Source: CAYMAZ01 sp964388575
GTDB taxonomy: Bacteria; Bacteroidota; Bacteroidia; Bacteroidales; DTU049
Assembly (NCBI GenBank): GCA_964388575.1
Contig: CAYMAZ010000020.1
Coordinates: 1-57,755 of the forward strand
DNA: 57,755 nucleotides
Direction of reading: 5' to 3'
A program made the translations under genes and the position numbers. Position 1 is the first letter of the stretch; each line of letters starts with the position of its first letter. A model generated the notes under the pieces. That model ran no database searches. It saw only the letters and a list, made by a program, of their open reading frames with translations, and had not been told where the DNA came from. Positions 43,372-53,700 of this stretch are shown one piece after another.

Positions 43372-45873
43372 TTAAGTATTATTTGTTAATAGAGTATTCA
43401 ATAATTGTTCCAAACTGTCCATATCTCTGATCAGAACGTCTCTGGCTTTACTGCCTTCAAAAGGACCGACGATGCCCGCAGCTTCGAGCTGATCGATCAG
43501 CCTACCGGCGCGGTTATAGCCAAGTTTTAATTTCCGTTGCAAGAGTGAAGTAGAGCCGTGCTGATTTTGCACAATGATTCTTGCTGCATCAGCAAACATG
43601 GGATCTCTATCCTCAGGATCAAATTCTTTGCGACCTTCGTTTTCTTCTTCAGCGACCTCAGGGAGTTCAAATGCATGAGGATACCCTCGCTGATTTCCTA
43701 TGAATTCAGCAATGTCTTCAAGCTCGGGTGTATCAATGAATGCACATTGCAGACGATCCAGTCTGCTGCCGTTAGAAAGGAGCATATCTCCACGTCCTAT
43801 GAGTTGATCGGCACCACTTGTATCAAGAATTGTTCTGGAATCAACCTTTGCTGACACTCTGAAAGCCATACGTGCAGGGAAATTAGCTTTGATAATACCA
43901 GTAATAATATTAACTGATGGCCTTTGTGTTGCAATAACAAGGTGAATACCTACTGCTCTTGCCAACTGTGCAATTCTGGCAATTGGTCCTTCGATTTCCT
44001 TACCCGCTGTCATTATCAGATCTGCAAACTCATCGACAATGAGGACAATGTAAGGGAGAAACTTGTGACCGTCGTTGGGGTTTAGCTTTCGGGCTATGAA
44101 TTTCTCATTGTATTCTTTAATGTTTCTGACAGTTGCGTCCTTAAGAAGATCATAACGCTGATCCATTTCAATGGTAAGGCCCTTCAGTGTCCTGACAACC
44201 TGAGACGTGTCGGTAATAATTGCTTCTTCTGCATCAGGGAGTTTTGCAAGAAAATGTCGCTCAATTTTTGAAAACAATGGCAACTCAACCTTTTTGGGAT
44301 CAACGAGAACAAACTTTAGTTCTGCCGGATGTTTTCTGTATAGTAAAGATGCAATAATCGTATTCAGACCTACAGATTTTCCCTGACCGGTGGCTCCGGC
44401 CATTAGCAGGTGAGGCATCTTGGTCAAATCAGCAATATAGGGTTTGTTGTCAATTGTTTTTCCCAGTGCGATGGGTAGATCAAAATTTGAATTTTGATAT
44501 TCTGAACTGACAACCAGTGATTTAAACGAAACAATCTCGGGATTTCTATTGGGAACTTCAATACCGATTGTTCCTTTTCCTGGAATTGGAGCAATAATTC
44601 TTATGCCCAGAGCAGCCAGTGAAAGTGCAATATCGTCTTCAAGACTTTTAATTTTTGAAATCCTGACACCGGGTGCAGGGACAATTTCATACAATGTTAC
44701 TGTGGGCCCTACTGTGGCAAAGATTCGCTCAATGCTGATTCCATAATTATGCAGCGTAGTCTCAATTTTATTCTTATTTCCTTCAAGTTCAGTTTTGTCA
44801 ATATTTATTGTTCCTGATCCGTGATCTTTGAGTAATGCAACATCAGGATATACGTATGAATCAAGATCCTTTTTTGGATCATATGGTGTGTTAATTGACC
44901 CGTACTCAGGTTCTCCGTCAGCAGTGTCACCTTCCAGATCATTTTGAAGATGATGATCCTGCGTTTCTGTTTTATTTATAGTGAGGATTTCAAAAGGAAT
45001 TTCTGATTCCGTTTCCTGTTTCTTGTCTTCAGTAATGACATTGTTTTCTGTTGTCTTATCATGTTTGCTTGTTGTGAGTTCAATGGTTCCCAGATGATTC
45101 GAATCTTCGTTTTGTTCAGTATCCTGACTTGTATGCTGGTCTTTGGATGTAAAAGAATTCTTATTTTCTTGAGCTGAATTATCAGAATGATTGTCAGTTG
45201 ATTCAGGTTTTCTGTTTTTAATGAATAACGGGATTTCCATACTTCTTATTTTTTCCAGCATTTTAAAGTAAAAGGCAGGAACTGTTATGCTTAACAAGGT
45301 TAAGGCTGTAAACAGTAGTAAAAGTATCAATCCGATTTTTCCCAGAACCGAAATAATCAAAGATTTTGACATATTTCCGAAATCACCACCATAAATCGGA
45401 TAACTATCAGAAAAGATTGTAGCAGCGAGAATGGAAAAGAAGAGTATGTATGCAAACAAAAGCAGAATATAAAAACGGAAACGTTTTATTTCAATCTCCA
45501 GTAACCTGAGTGCTGTCAAAACAAATACAGGAATAAACAGGAAAGAAGCGAGTCCGAACCAACGGGTGATGAAAGTATATGCGATCCATCCACCCAACTT
45601 TCCGGAAATGTTTGCTGATGTAACGTGATCATTAAATACTGAATCAGCAAATCCTTTATGAAACAATGAAAAATCCTCTTTCCATGTAGACAAATAAGAT
45701 ATACAGGCTACAGTAAACAATATTGTAAATAAAAGAAAAAAAATGCCGAGAGTGGTTTTAAATTCCCTGGTTTTAAAAAATCCACTCAAGTTTCCACCCC
45801 TGCGTGTTTTTGTTTTTTTTCTGACAGCAGGAGATTTCAGAGTGTTTTTTTTATTTGCAGGTTTTTTGGACAT
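43372..45873 (-). CDS. ftsK: DNA translocase FtsK/SpoIIIE
   Basis: This 833-aa protein pumps chromosomal DNA through the closing septum and activates dimer resolution. Four transmembrane helices are predicted near residues 42-64, 95-125, 133-153 and 172-200. A variable acidic linker of about 150 residues rich in Asn, Glu and Thr follows. The motor has Walker A GATGQGKSVGLN near residue 491, Walker B LIVDEFADLI near residue 611, and a C-terminal winged-helix gamma domain STSLLQRKLKLGYNRAGRLI near residue 770. A -7 box lies upstream at 45902, and lolA follows 22 nt downstream. No truncation was noticed. Confidence 0.97.
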   Translation of the reverse strand: MSKKPANKKNTLKSPAVRKKTKTRRGGNLSGFFKTREFKTTLGIFFLLFTILFTVACISYLSTWKEDFSLFHKGFADSVFNDHVTSANISGKLGGWIAYTFITRWFGLASFLFIPVFVLTALRLLEIEIKRFRFYILLLFAYILFFSILAATIFSDSYPIYGGDFGNMSKSLIISVLGKIGLILLLLFTALTLLSITVPAFYFKMLEKIRSMEIPLFIKNRKPESTDNHSDNSAQENKNSFTSKDQHTSQDTEQNEDSNHLGTIELTTSKHDKTTENNVITEDKKQETESEIPFEILTINKTETQDHHLQNDLEGDTADGEPEYGSINTPYDPKKDLDSYVYPDVALLKDHGSGTINIDKTELEGNKNKIETTLHNYGISIERIFATVGPTVTLYEIVPAPGVRISKIKSLEDDIALSLAALGIRIIAPIPGKGTIGIEVPNRNPEIVSFKSLVVSSEYQNSNFDLPIALGKTIDNKPYIADLTKMPHLLMAGATGQGKSVGLNTIIASLLYRKHPAELKFVLVDPKKVELPLFSKIERHFLAKLPDAEEAIITDTSQVVRTLKGLTIEMDQRYDLLKDATVRNIKEYNEKFIARKLNPNDGHKFLPYIVLIVDEFADLIMTAGKEIEGPIARIAQLARAVGIHLVIATQRPSVNIITGIIKANFPARMAFRVSAKVDSRTILDTSGADQLIGRGDMLLSNGSRLDRLQCAFIDTPELEDIAEFIGNQRGYPHAFELPEVAEEENEGRKEFDPEDRDPMFADAARIIVQNQHGSTSLLQRKLKLGYNRAGRLIDQLEAAGIVGPFEGSKARDVLIRDMDSLEQLLNTLLTNNT

Positions 45874-45901
45874 GAAAACAAATGAATTGATAATTCAAGC
45901 G

Positions 45902-45909
45902 CAAAAATA
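45902..45909 (-). promoter_or_regulatory. Possible -7 box for ftsK
   Basis: On the minus strand TATTTTTG matches TAnnTTTG and lies 28 nt upstream of the ftsK ATG. The -33 region would fall into the adjoining terminator hairpin, and no TTG is found at the usual spacing, so the assignment is tentative. Confidence 0.4.
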
Positions 45910-45910
45910 T

Positions 45911-45942
45911 AAAAAAGCTGTCTAACAGGAGACAGCTTTTTT
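45911..45942 (-). terminator. Terminator hairpin after the DUF4412-like gene
   Basis: A perfect 13-bp inverted repeat (45911-45923 and 45930-45942) with a 6-nt loop begins and ends with A/T runs, so that on the minus strand the stem runs into a T tract. It lies 28 nt after the stop of the DUF4412-like gene (45971), which it should terminate before ftsK. Confidence 0.82.
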
Positions 45943-45970
45943 AAATATTAACAAGATAAATCTGATGAAA

Positions 45971-46639
45971 TCAACCACCTAGTGATCTAAGCTGCTCTGG
46001 TGACATTTCTTCATAATCTGAAGGAATCATGAACTCAACGTCCTTAATTTTCTTTGATTTTACTTCGATTACTTTGAAAATGATGTTTCCTTCGTCAGTC
46101 TGAACAGAATATTCCATGGGAAAACCTGATAATCCATGAAATTGTCCACCCCAGTTCATTGAAGGTTTGCCAATGGATGTTGTGTAATACACAATGGTTG
46201 TCACTTCATCATCAAATTCATCAAGGGTAATGTATTCTGCTTTTTTGCATTCGTAACCTGCGATCATTTTGGTCTCGTCAAGATAATTAATTGTTGGAGC
46301 TGTGTGTTCTTCCATAGCTTCAATAACAAGGTCTTTTGTTTGTTTTACAAAAAATTTCATTCCCATTGCGTTAATCAGGGTGGTTACAGAAGAATCCAGA
46401 GTGTTGACAACTGTTGAAATCATTGCTCCACCTGCCATGACATCAGATTTCTGTTTGTGTTCATTCATGACAATTGTAAATTCCTTAGGTTGCTGAGCAA
46501 GTGTTGCAGCGTCCCAATCTCCCTCATATTCTATTGCAACATTCAGCATTCCTGAAAAAGGTTTATTCTTTTTTTGTGCATATGTTTGCAGAAGTCCTGC
46601 AAATATGATGACGATGGTTAATAATGTGATTTTTTTCAT
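45971..46639 (-). CDS. Secreted DUF4412/GLPGLI-like protein
   Basis: This 222-aa protein has a signal peptide (MKKITLLTIVIIFAGLLQTYAQ) and a beta-rich mature region with the pattern GMLNVAIEYEGDWDAA near the start, MIAGYECKKAEYITLDEFDD in the middle and FHGLSGFPMEYSVQTDEG near the end. These resemble the DUF4412 or GLPGLI-type proteins of Bacteroidota, in which an IAGYxCKKA phrase recurs. A role is not known; it may be periplasmic and bind a lipid or a small ligand. A -7 box lies at 46677 and a hairpin terminator follows at 45911, so the gene is probably monocistronic. The family call is tentative. Confidence 0.68.
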   Translation of the reverse strand: MKKITLLTIVIIFAGLLQTYAQKKNKPFSGMLNVAIEYEGDWDAATLAQQPKEFTIVMNEHKQKSDVMAGGAMISTVVNTLDSSVTTLINAMGMKFFVKQTKDLVIEAMEEHTAPTINYLDETKMIAGYECKKAEYITLDEFDDEVTTIVYYTTSIGKPSMNWGGQFHGLSGFPMEYSVQTDEGNIIFKVIEVKSKKIKDVEFMIPSDYEEMSPEQLRSLGG

Positions 46640-46676
46640 TGTAGGATTATTTTTATTGTGATATTGATCGTTGTTG

Positions 46677-46684
46677 CAAAAGTA
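46677..46684 (-). promoter_or_regulatory. Bacteroidota -7 box for the DUF4412-like gene
   Basis: On the minus strand TACTTTTG fits TAnnTTTG and lies 37 nt upstream of the ATG at 46639. The -33 element is not evident. Confidence 0.48.
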
Positions 46685-46791
46685 GAAAAATTTTGTAAAA
46701 TAAATGTTTTTTGTCGATTTTAAAACTTCAAAAGTTCTGTTTAATCTTTATTGATGGTATTCAATTGAAAATCATTCATCGACTCACGCCA

Positions 46792-48195
46792 CTAATATCC
46801 CAGAATCTTCAACATTGATTTGAAACTCTGCTCTTTAGCAAATAATTTGGTATATATCTGATTTTCAGATTCTGCCTCATCATCATAATCAATAAGTATA
46901 TGTTTTGGGGCAGGAATCAGGCAGTGCTGAATTCCACCATAACCTCCGAGTGATTCCTGGTAGGCACCTGTGTGGAAAAAACCAATATACAGTGCTTTAT
47001 CATCGTACAATTTGGGAAGATAAACTGCATTTGCATGGGCTTCAGCATTGTAATAATCATGACTGTCGCAGGTCAGCCCACCCAGAAAAACCCGATGGTA
47101 TTCATCATCCCAGTTGTTAACAGCAAGGAGTATAAATCTCTGGTTGATTGCCCATATGTCAGGTAAGGATGTCATAAACGATCCATCAATCATATACCAG
47201 TTCTCACGATCATTTTGTTGCTTTTGATTGAGGATGGAAAACAAAACAGCACCGCTTTGTCCCACTGTGTATGAACCAAACTCTGTATAGATATTTGGTT
47301 CAGGTACATTATGCTGTGTACAGATATTTTTTATTTGTGCAATAATTTCTTCAGCCATGTATTCGTAGTCGTAATCAAAGGTTAGAGAGTTTTTTACGGG
47401 AAATCCTCCACCGATATTCAAAGAGTCAAGTGTGGGGCATACCTTTTTTAGTTCAGCATATACATTCACACACTTTGACAATTCATTCCAGTAATATGCG
47501 GAATCTTTGATGCCGGTGTTAATGAAGAAGTGAAGCATTTTGAGTTCGAATGCAGTATTCCCTTTAATATTTTGCATATAAAAAGGGATGATGTCATTGT
47601 ATCTGACTCCAAGTCGTGAAGTGTAAAAGTCAAACATTGGTTCTTCTTCAGCAGCGATTCTGATCCCGATTTTTGCACATTTTCCGGGTTCAAACTGATA
47701 CTCTGAAAGCTCTTTCTTGTTGTCAAGAACGATGATCAGATTTTCAAAGTCTTCATTGACAAGTTGTGTAATGTTTTGAATATATTGTGGACGTTTAAAA
47801 CCGTTACATATGATAGTGATGTCTTTGTGTATTGTATTTGTGTCAATTAAGGTCTGAATAATATTCAGATCGAAAGCAGATGAAGTTTCCAGAAAAGTGT
47901 CATTTTTGAGCACTTGTTCAAGCACAAACTGAAAGTGTGAGCTTTTAGTGCAATATGCAAAATAATATTCACCCTGATAATCGACTTTTGCCATTGCTAC
48001 ATTGAACAATCTTCGTGCTCTCTGAATCTGCTTGTTAATGCTTGGTAAAAATGAAATTTTCAGGGGAGTTCCGTATTGTTTGATAATATCCATCAGACAA
48101 ATGTCATTCCAATACAATTCGTTGTCAATGACTTTGAACTCTTCCTGTGGAAATTCAAATGTTTGTTCAATCAGATCAATGTATTTGTTTTTCAT
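46792..48195 (-). CDS. speA: Arginine decarboxylase, alanine-racemase-fold (SpeA type)
   Basis: This 467-aa fold-III PLP enzyme resembles the arginine decarboxylases of Bacteroidota that feed polyamine synthesis through agmatine. The PLP lysine is K84 in YYFAYCTKSSHFQF. Further features are RLGVRYNDIIPFYMQ near residue 195, SLNIGGGFPVKNSLTFDYDY near residue 260 with the glycine-rich phosphate site, and the C-terminal VFLGGLTCDSHDYY, where the Cys-Asp pair completes the active site. It should be cytoplasmic. A TACATTTG promoter box precedes it at 48257. Diaminopimelate or ornithine decarboxylase are related alternatives, but the length and N-terminus favour the arginine enzyme. Confidence 0.85.
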   Translation of the reverse strand: MKNKYIDLIEQTFEFPQEEFKVIDNELYWNDICLMDIIKQYGTPLKISFLPSINKQIQRARRLFNVAMAKVDYQGEYYFAYCTKSSHFQFVLEQVLKNDTFLETSSAFDLNIIQTLIDTNTIHKDITIICNGFKRPQYIQNITQLVNEDFENLIIVLDNKKELSEYQFEPGKCAKIGIRIAAEEEPMFDFYTSRLGVRYNDIIPFYMQNIKGNTAFELKMLHFFINTGIKDSAYYWNELSKCVNVYAELKKVCPTLDSLNIGGGFPVKNSLTFDYDYEYMAEEIIAQIKNICTQHNVPEPNIYTEFGSYTVGQSGAVLFSILNQKQQNDRENWYMIDGSFMTSLPDIWAINQRFILLAVNNWDDEYHRVFLGGLTCDSHDYYNAEAHANAVYLPKLYDDKALYIGFFHTGAYQESLGGYGGIQHCLIPAPKHILIDYDDEAESENQIYTKLFAKEQSFKSMLKILGY

Positions 48196-48256
48196 TTCTT
48201 TAGGTTAATTTTGTGAAATTTTCCGAAACCAGGTTACTTGCATTGTAAATATTTTG

Positions 48257-48264
48257 CAAATGTA
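48257..48264 (-). promoter_or_regulatory. Bacteroidota -7 box for arginine decarboxylase
   Basis: On the minus strand TACATTTG fits TAnnTTTG and lies 61 nt upstream of the ATG at 48195. A -33 TTG was not found at the usual spacing. Confidence 0.48.
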
Positions 48265-48406
48265 AGTAAATCGGATTGAATTCTGTGTAATTTATTTTGA
48301 ATTTTTTTAATGCAGAGTTTTTACTGTTTCAATGATTTACTTAAGCACTTTTCAATTGATTCACGGTGTGTTGTTTTTCATAAGATCTGATCAAGAATGA
48401 CCTGAT

Positions 48407-50782
48407 TCAGTCATTCAGTATTTCAAAATGTACTGATCTGGAATCACCTGACTGGTCAACAACTGTTAGAACATGTTTTCCTTGTGATGGTCTAACAGGC
48501 AAATTATGTACATTTCTTGTTTCTCCGATAAATTCATTGTCAAGGTGCCAGTATAATGATGCGTCAGCTTTCCTGTGTGCAGCTTTGAAAACAACTTTTC
48601 CTTCAGAATATTTCATTTCATCAATCAGATAAATTTGCGTCCCTGAAACTGGATAAATGATCCCGAAATCCGCCTCTCCCCCTGTCTCTGAGCAATCATT
48701 TCGGAAGGGTGGTGGTGAGGCATAAAATGGATTCTTGATTTTAAAATAATATTCCATAATTGCTGGCAAAACGAACCAGGATCTTGATGCAATCCGGTGT
48801 GTGTTTTCACAATCGGCGTTGACCTGCCATTGCAAAGTGCTGTCAAGATGGATCATCTTGTGGTAAGGACATGTGGGTGTTTTGAATCCCTGCCCGGGAA
48901 CACGTGTGACAATTGTCTTATTACAAAGTTCTGATGCTTTGAATCCACTTTGTGCACAAACTTTCAGTTGAATCATTTGTTGAGTTGGTTCTGCAAACCA
49001 GGAGGATTTCGGGAGAAAATCAAAAATTTCAAACATCAGCGGCGCGGCTGCCTGTAGACCGGTCAGCCCCGGACACCCTTCTCCGGTGGCATTTCCTGCC
49101 CAAACTGCTACAACATAATTCGGGGTTATTCCAATAGCCCAGGCATCTCTTTCACCATAACTTGTCCCGGTTTTCCACGCAACAGGGTTTTTAGATGAAA
49201 AATGAAACCAGAACTGGTCTTCATCAGGTCTGTTTACTTCAATCATGGCTTTAAAAGTAAACCACACTGATGCTGCATCAGTAAAATGTGTCATCTTTTG
49301 TTCATCCCTGTTGTCAGTTGTACCTGCAATATAATGAGGAGCATAGACCAGTGAAGATAATTTCTGTTCCGAAGCATCCTGATTTTTGAGAATTCTTGCA
49401 AGTGAAGCGTAAACTCCGGCTAGTTCATCCATTTTTACTTCTGCTCCCCCCAAAATGATTGATAATCCGTAATAAGAGGAAGGATGATAGAGTGTTGTAA
49501 TCCCTGCTTTTTTCAGAAAAAAATTGAACTTTTTGATTCCGTATTGTTTCAACATATGAACAGAAGGTACGTTGAGTGATCTGGACAATGCCTCGGATGC
49601 AGAAACAGCACCATCAAATGACCTGTTGAAGTTTTGGGGATTAAATCCTTCAAAAAAAACAGGAACATCCGGGACAAGTGTTTGGGGCAGTATAATCCCT
49701 TCATTGAGCATTGCACAGTATAAAAGCGGTTTCAGTGTGCTACCTGGACTTCTCAGTGCGTTGATCATGTCCACCTGATTGTTGTTTATGTTTTCATCAG
49801 TACTGTTTCCAACATAAGCCAGAATGTTACCTGTTTCAACTTCAATAACAATTGCAGCGGCATTGTAAACTTTGTTCCCTGATAAGATTCTCACATGTTT
49901 ATTGACAGCCTCCTGAACAAAATCCTGAATATCACTTTTAATTGTAGACCTGACTCTTTCTCCTCTCATCTGATCAGCAAGAACACGGTTTAAGAGATGC
50001 GTTCCCTTTTGAGGTAAGGAACGAGGCTTTCCGGGTAAAGGTTCACTTAAAGCCATTTCATAGATGTCTTGACTGAAATATTTTTTGTGGTATAGTTTCA
50101 GCAGCAATTTGTTTCGTTTATTCAGAAGCAATGTGTCATTTTTGCCGGGATAGATTAATGAAGGAGCATTTGGGAGAACAGCAAGGGTTGCAGATTGCCC
50201 CCAGCTCAGATCTTCCGGATCAATTCCATAATACCTCCAGGATGCAGCTTCAAGGCCTACAACATTCCCTCCGAAAGGAGCATGTGCACAATACATATTG
50301 AGGATCTCACCTTTCGAATATGTGCACTCAAGTCTGATTGCCATAATCATCTCGATAAATTTCTCCCGCAAATTTCTGGGTTTGTCTTTTCTGGAAAGAC
50401 GAATAATCTGCATGGTAATGGTGCTTCCTCCGCTCAGAATTTTTCCTGCTTTCAGATTTCTGTATGTTGCCTTCAATAATGCCAAGGGACTAACCCCGAA
50501 ATGGTTGAAAAATCCGGCATCTTCAAATTCCATTATGCAATATGCAAATTTTTCAGGAACATTCCTGTCAGACGGAAATCTCCATTGCCCGTCATCGGCA
50601 ATGATTCCAGACAGTAGTTCACCACTCTCATCTTCAATAACTGTACTATAAGGAACCTCAAATAATGGATTGGGTAATAGCCTGATAAAGACGATAACCA
50701 AAAGGATAATTGAAGCAGTGGTGATTATGAAAGCCAGCTTCTTGTATTTGCCGGAAGAAGATTTAATCCCGATCAATGGCAT
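48407..50782 (-). CDS. pbpC: Penicillin-binding protein 1C
   Basis: This 791-aa bifunctional peptidoglycan synthase has one N-terminal transmembrane helix (IITTASIILLVIVFIRLLP), a GT51 transglycosylase domain with EDAGFFNHFGV as the conserved Glu motif and GGSTITMQIIRLSR, and a transpeptidase domain with the serine motif S-T-L-K in SPGSTLKPL and the KTGTSYGERDAW box. A C-terminal BiPBP_C domain (about 700-790) marks it as PBP1C rather than PBP1A. I start at the ATG at 50782, because the frame extends upstream only to a TTG at 50800. It overlaps the 3' end of the alpha-2-macroglobulin gene by 20 nt, the known pairing of these two genes. Confidence 0.94.
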   Translation of the reverse strand: MPLIGIKSSSGKYKKLAFIITTASIILLVIVFIRLLPNPLFEVPYSTVIEDESGELLSGIIADDGQWRFPSDRNVPEKFAYCIMEFEDAGFFNHFGVSPLALLKATYRNLKAGKILSGGSTITMQIIRLSRKDKPRNLREKFIEMIMAIRLECTYSKGEILNMYCAHAPFGGNVVGLEAASWRYYGIDPEDLSWGQSATLAVLPNAPSLIYPGKNDTLLLNKRNKLLLKLYHKKYFSQDIYEMALSEPLPGKPRSLPQKGTHLLNRVLADQMRGERVRSTIKSDIQDFVQEAVNKHVRILSGNKVYNAAAIVIEVETGNILAYVGNSTDENINNNQVDMINALRSPGSTLKPLLYCAMLNEGIILPQTLVPDVPVFFEGFNPQNFNRSFDGAVSASEALSRSLNVPSVHMLKQYGIKKFNFFLKKAGITTLYHPSSYYGLSIILGGAEVKMDELAGVYASLARILKNQDASEQKLSSLVYAPHYIAGTTDNRDEQKMTHFTDAASVWFTFKAMIEVNRPDEDQFWFHFSSKNPVAWKTGTSYGERDAWAIGITPNYVVAVWAGNATGEGCPGLTGLQAAAPLMFEIFDFLPKSSWFAEPTQQMIQLKVCAQSGFKASELCNKTIVTRVPGQGFKTPTCPYHKMIHLDSTLQWQVNADCENTHRIASRSWFVLPAIMEYYFKIKNPFYASPPPFRNDCSETGGEADFGIIYPVSGTQIYLIDEMKYSEGKVVFKAAHRKADASLYWHLDNEFIGETRNVHNLPVRPSQGKHVLTVVDQSGDSRSVHFEILND

Positions 50783-53700
50783 CAGAAGTAATATTATCAA
50801 TTGGATTTGTTACCTGAATCCACTGACCTGGTATTGTTGCGTTGACCCGGTTGTTATACATGACTTCACAATAAATCAGAGGCATATAAAAACTTCCTGT
50901 AAAACTGGCACTTAACCTGGTTCTTACGTTTATACTCCTGCCTTTTTGAAGGTTGAAGTATGTAATGACTCTGTCATCTCTGATGTCCTGATACGTGAAT
51001 GAATTTTCTCCGGAATCATCGAATGCAAATCTGTCAGACATGACCTCCCATCCCGATGGAAATATTTGAGTCAGTGCCACAGATGAATAATTGTTCAGGG
51101 TTCCGGGATGTGTGATTGTCACATTTGAATAGAAGATTGTTCCCTGCGTAATTTTATCAGGATTGAGCATCGTTCCGTCAAGAGCCTGATATGTTACTTT
51201 CATTGTCAGGTTATTCTGGGAAGCAGGTGTTTCATATTCCTTGGGAATTCCCTTTTTAATGATCCGTACATACAATGTTCCTTTTCCGGTGTTTGCAACA
51301 GAAATATAATCCTTATTTTTTGTGCCAAGCTTAGCGGAGTGTGTTATGTTCTTTGTTTGATATTCTCTTGAAGTATTGTCTTTTGTGATTGTAAAATTCA
51401 TTTGCTTTCCGGAAGGGAAAAGTTTGAGATACATTGCAACAGACCTGAGAGACTGTGCAGCTGTTTGAGTACTGAGCCAGTTGTTGGTGCTCAGCTCATC
51501 AGCAATTTCTCTGAGTGTATTCAGTGCATTGTTATTCATTCCAAGTCGGAGATATGTTTCAAGAATAAATGCCTTATCTCGGATATGAGAACCATATGTG
51601 TAGCCGTATTCACTATAATTCAGAATATTTGTTGTTGTTTTGGCAATCAGACGTCTTGCAGCATCTGATCTTCCGGAAATAGCATATGCAGAAGCTAGCA
51701 TCCATTTGGCCTGTGGAGACAGATGTGATGTTTCAGCCAGGCGGTTCATTGAAGCAATTTCCGCAGCTCCTGACAACGAAAGGGTATAAAGCCTGTATGC
51801 CTGCATCAGATCATTATTGTATACTGATCTGTCATGACGCCAGTTTTTAACTCTGTTTTGCTGATAAGATTTCCATTTGCTTAAGAATTGTTTAGAAACA
51901 ACATAGCCATTCTGACTTGCTTCAATTAAAAAGTGTCCTGCATAAGAAGTTGTCCAGTCGTCCGGATATTGAGCACCCGGCCACATAGCAATTCCACCGG
52001 ATCCTAGTTGAAGTCCCTGAATTCGGTTTATTGCATATTTAATTTTTGCATCAGCCTGCTTATTGGCTTGATCATTGCTCTCGGTAAGCTGAGCAGCGTA
52101 GAGCATGGGGAAAGCCCCGGATATTGTCTGCTCGGAGCAACCGTGTGGATAATTCAAAAGATAAGTCAACCATTTATCAATTTTCATTGGAATAAATGAT
52201 GAAATTTCAAGAATATTTTCGTTTGTTCCATCAATCCCCAGTGATGTGTATTGAGTTTCCCATGTTTCTCCTTCACTTATTGTGGCTTCAATCACTTCAG
52301 TGATCAATGGATTTGATGGGCGTACTTTGATCTCAGTGCTCCATACTGCTTTTTCGTTGCCACTTTGGGCGGTCAGAACAATTTGTCCTGTTCCAACTGC
52401 ATCTGAAGTTCTTAGTTCAAAAAAGGCTAATTGTTCTCCTGTCTTAGAAAATTTTAATTGGTGTGTTTTCTGACCGGAATTTTGAATCAGATTATTTGTA
52501 TGCAAGGAAACAGTTACATTCTTAATGTGGTTTTCCATCGCAAAAACAGTCACCGGAAGCCTGAATGTTTCTCCAGGACCGATCACTCTTGGTAATGTTC
52601 CGAGTAGCATCAGAGGATTTCTTACTGGAGTTGTTTTTTCTGCATTCCCATATGCTCTGTCGTGTCCGGCTACAACCATGATCTTTACGGAGCCGACATA
52701 TTCAGGGATGTCAATAGAATGAATGTTTGTTTTGCCTTTTTTGAGCTCCACCGGCCCGATGAACTTAACCATGGGTTTAAATCTGGTGGCCCTCTGTCCT
52801 GAAGGATCAATGTCAGCATCATCGCCTCCACCGATACTCAGAATTCTTTGAACAGGTCCTGACCATGCACCGATAACTTCTTTGTACATATCCCAGGTTT
52901 TAACACCCAGTGCTTCCCGTGAGTAAAATCTTGAGTGCGGATCAGGAGTCTTAAATTTTGTGAGATTCAGGAGTCCTTCATCAACCAACGCAAGTGTATA
53001 TGTCATTGGTCTTCCCGATGATTCGGATATACTGACTTTTGATGTTTTTCCTGGGCGCATCACTTCGGGTGCTGAAATCACAGGTTTAAGTTTGGTTTCA
53101 GGATTTTCAACAAATACCGGAACAACTCCATATAGTCTGATAGGAAGTCCACTTTTTGTGTTTGCGTGCGGTTGAATGAGAATAACAGAAATGTACACAT
53201 TTGGTGTCATTTCGGCAGTAGCCCTTGTTTTAAATTCGATCTGATTGTTTCGTTCCTGTAACTGATAGGTCTCAAGGATTCCGGTCCCGTTTTCAATGCT
53301 GACATAGGCTCTTGAATTTTCAGGAGCATTAAAATTCAGAATAATTTCTTCACCCGTTTTGTAATGTCGCTGATTTGTTGAAAGAGTCAGCATGGCCGCG
53401 GCTGTTTTGTCATTTTCAGCAAAACGGTTATATCCGTACCAATCAAAAAATGTTACAATTCCTGTTGTATGACCGCTTTCAGGGTCGTGTACTCTGATAT
53501 AGTATTTTCCCCATTCTTCATTGGGAACGTTCATGGGAAATATCCCCAATCCGTTTTTAATTTGAATTTCTTTTGTCGTCACCGGAGTTGAATTCATTGA
53601 ATACACAAACTCGGAAGCACTGTTGTCATATCCGCTCCACCAATATCTCCACTCCATTTTAAACACCTCAATTCTGACTTTTCCTGAGGATATCGGTTTT

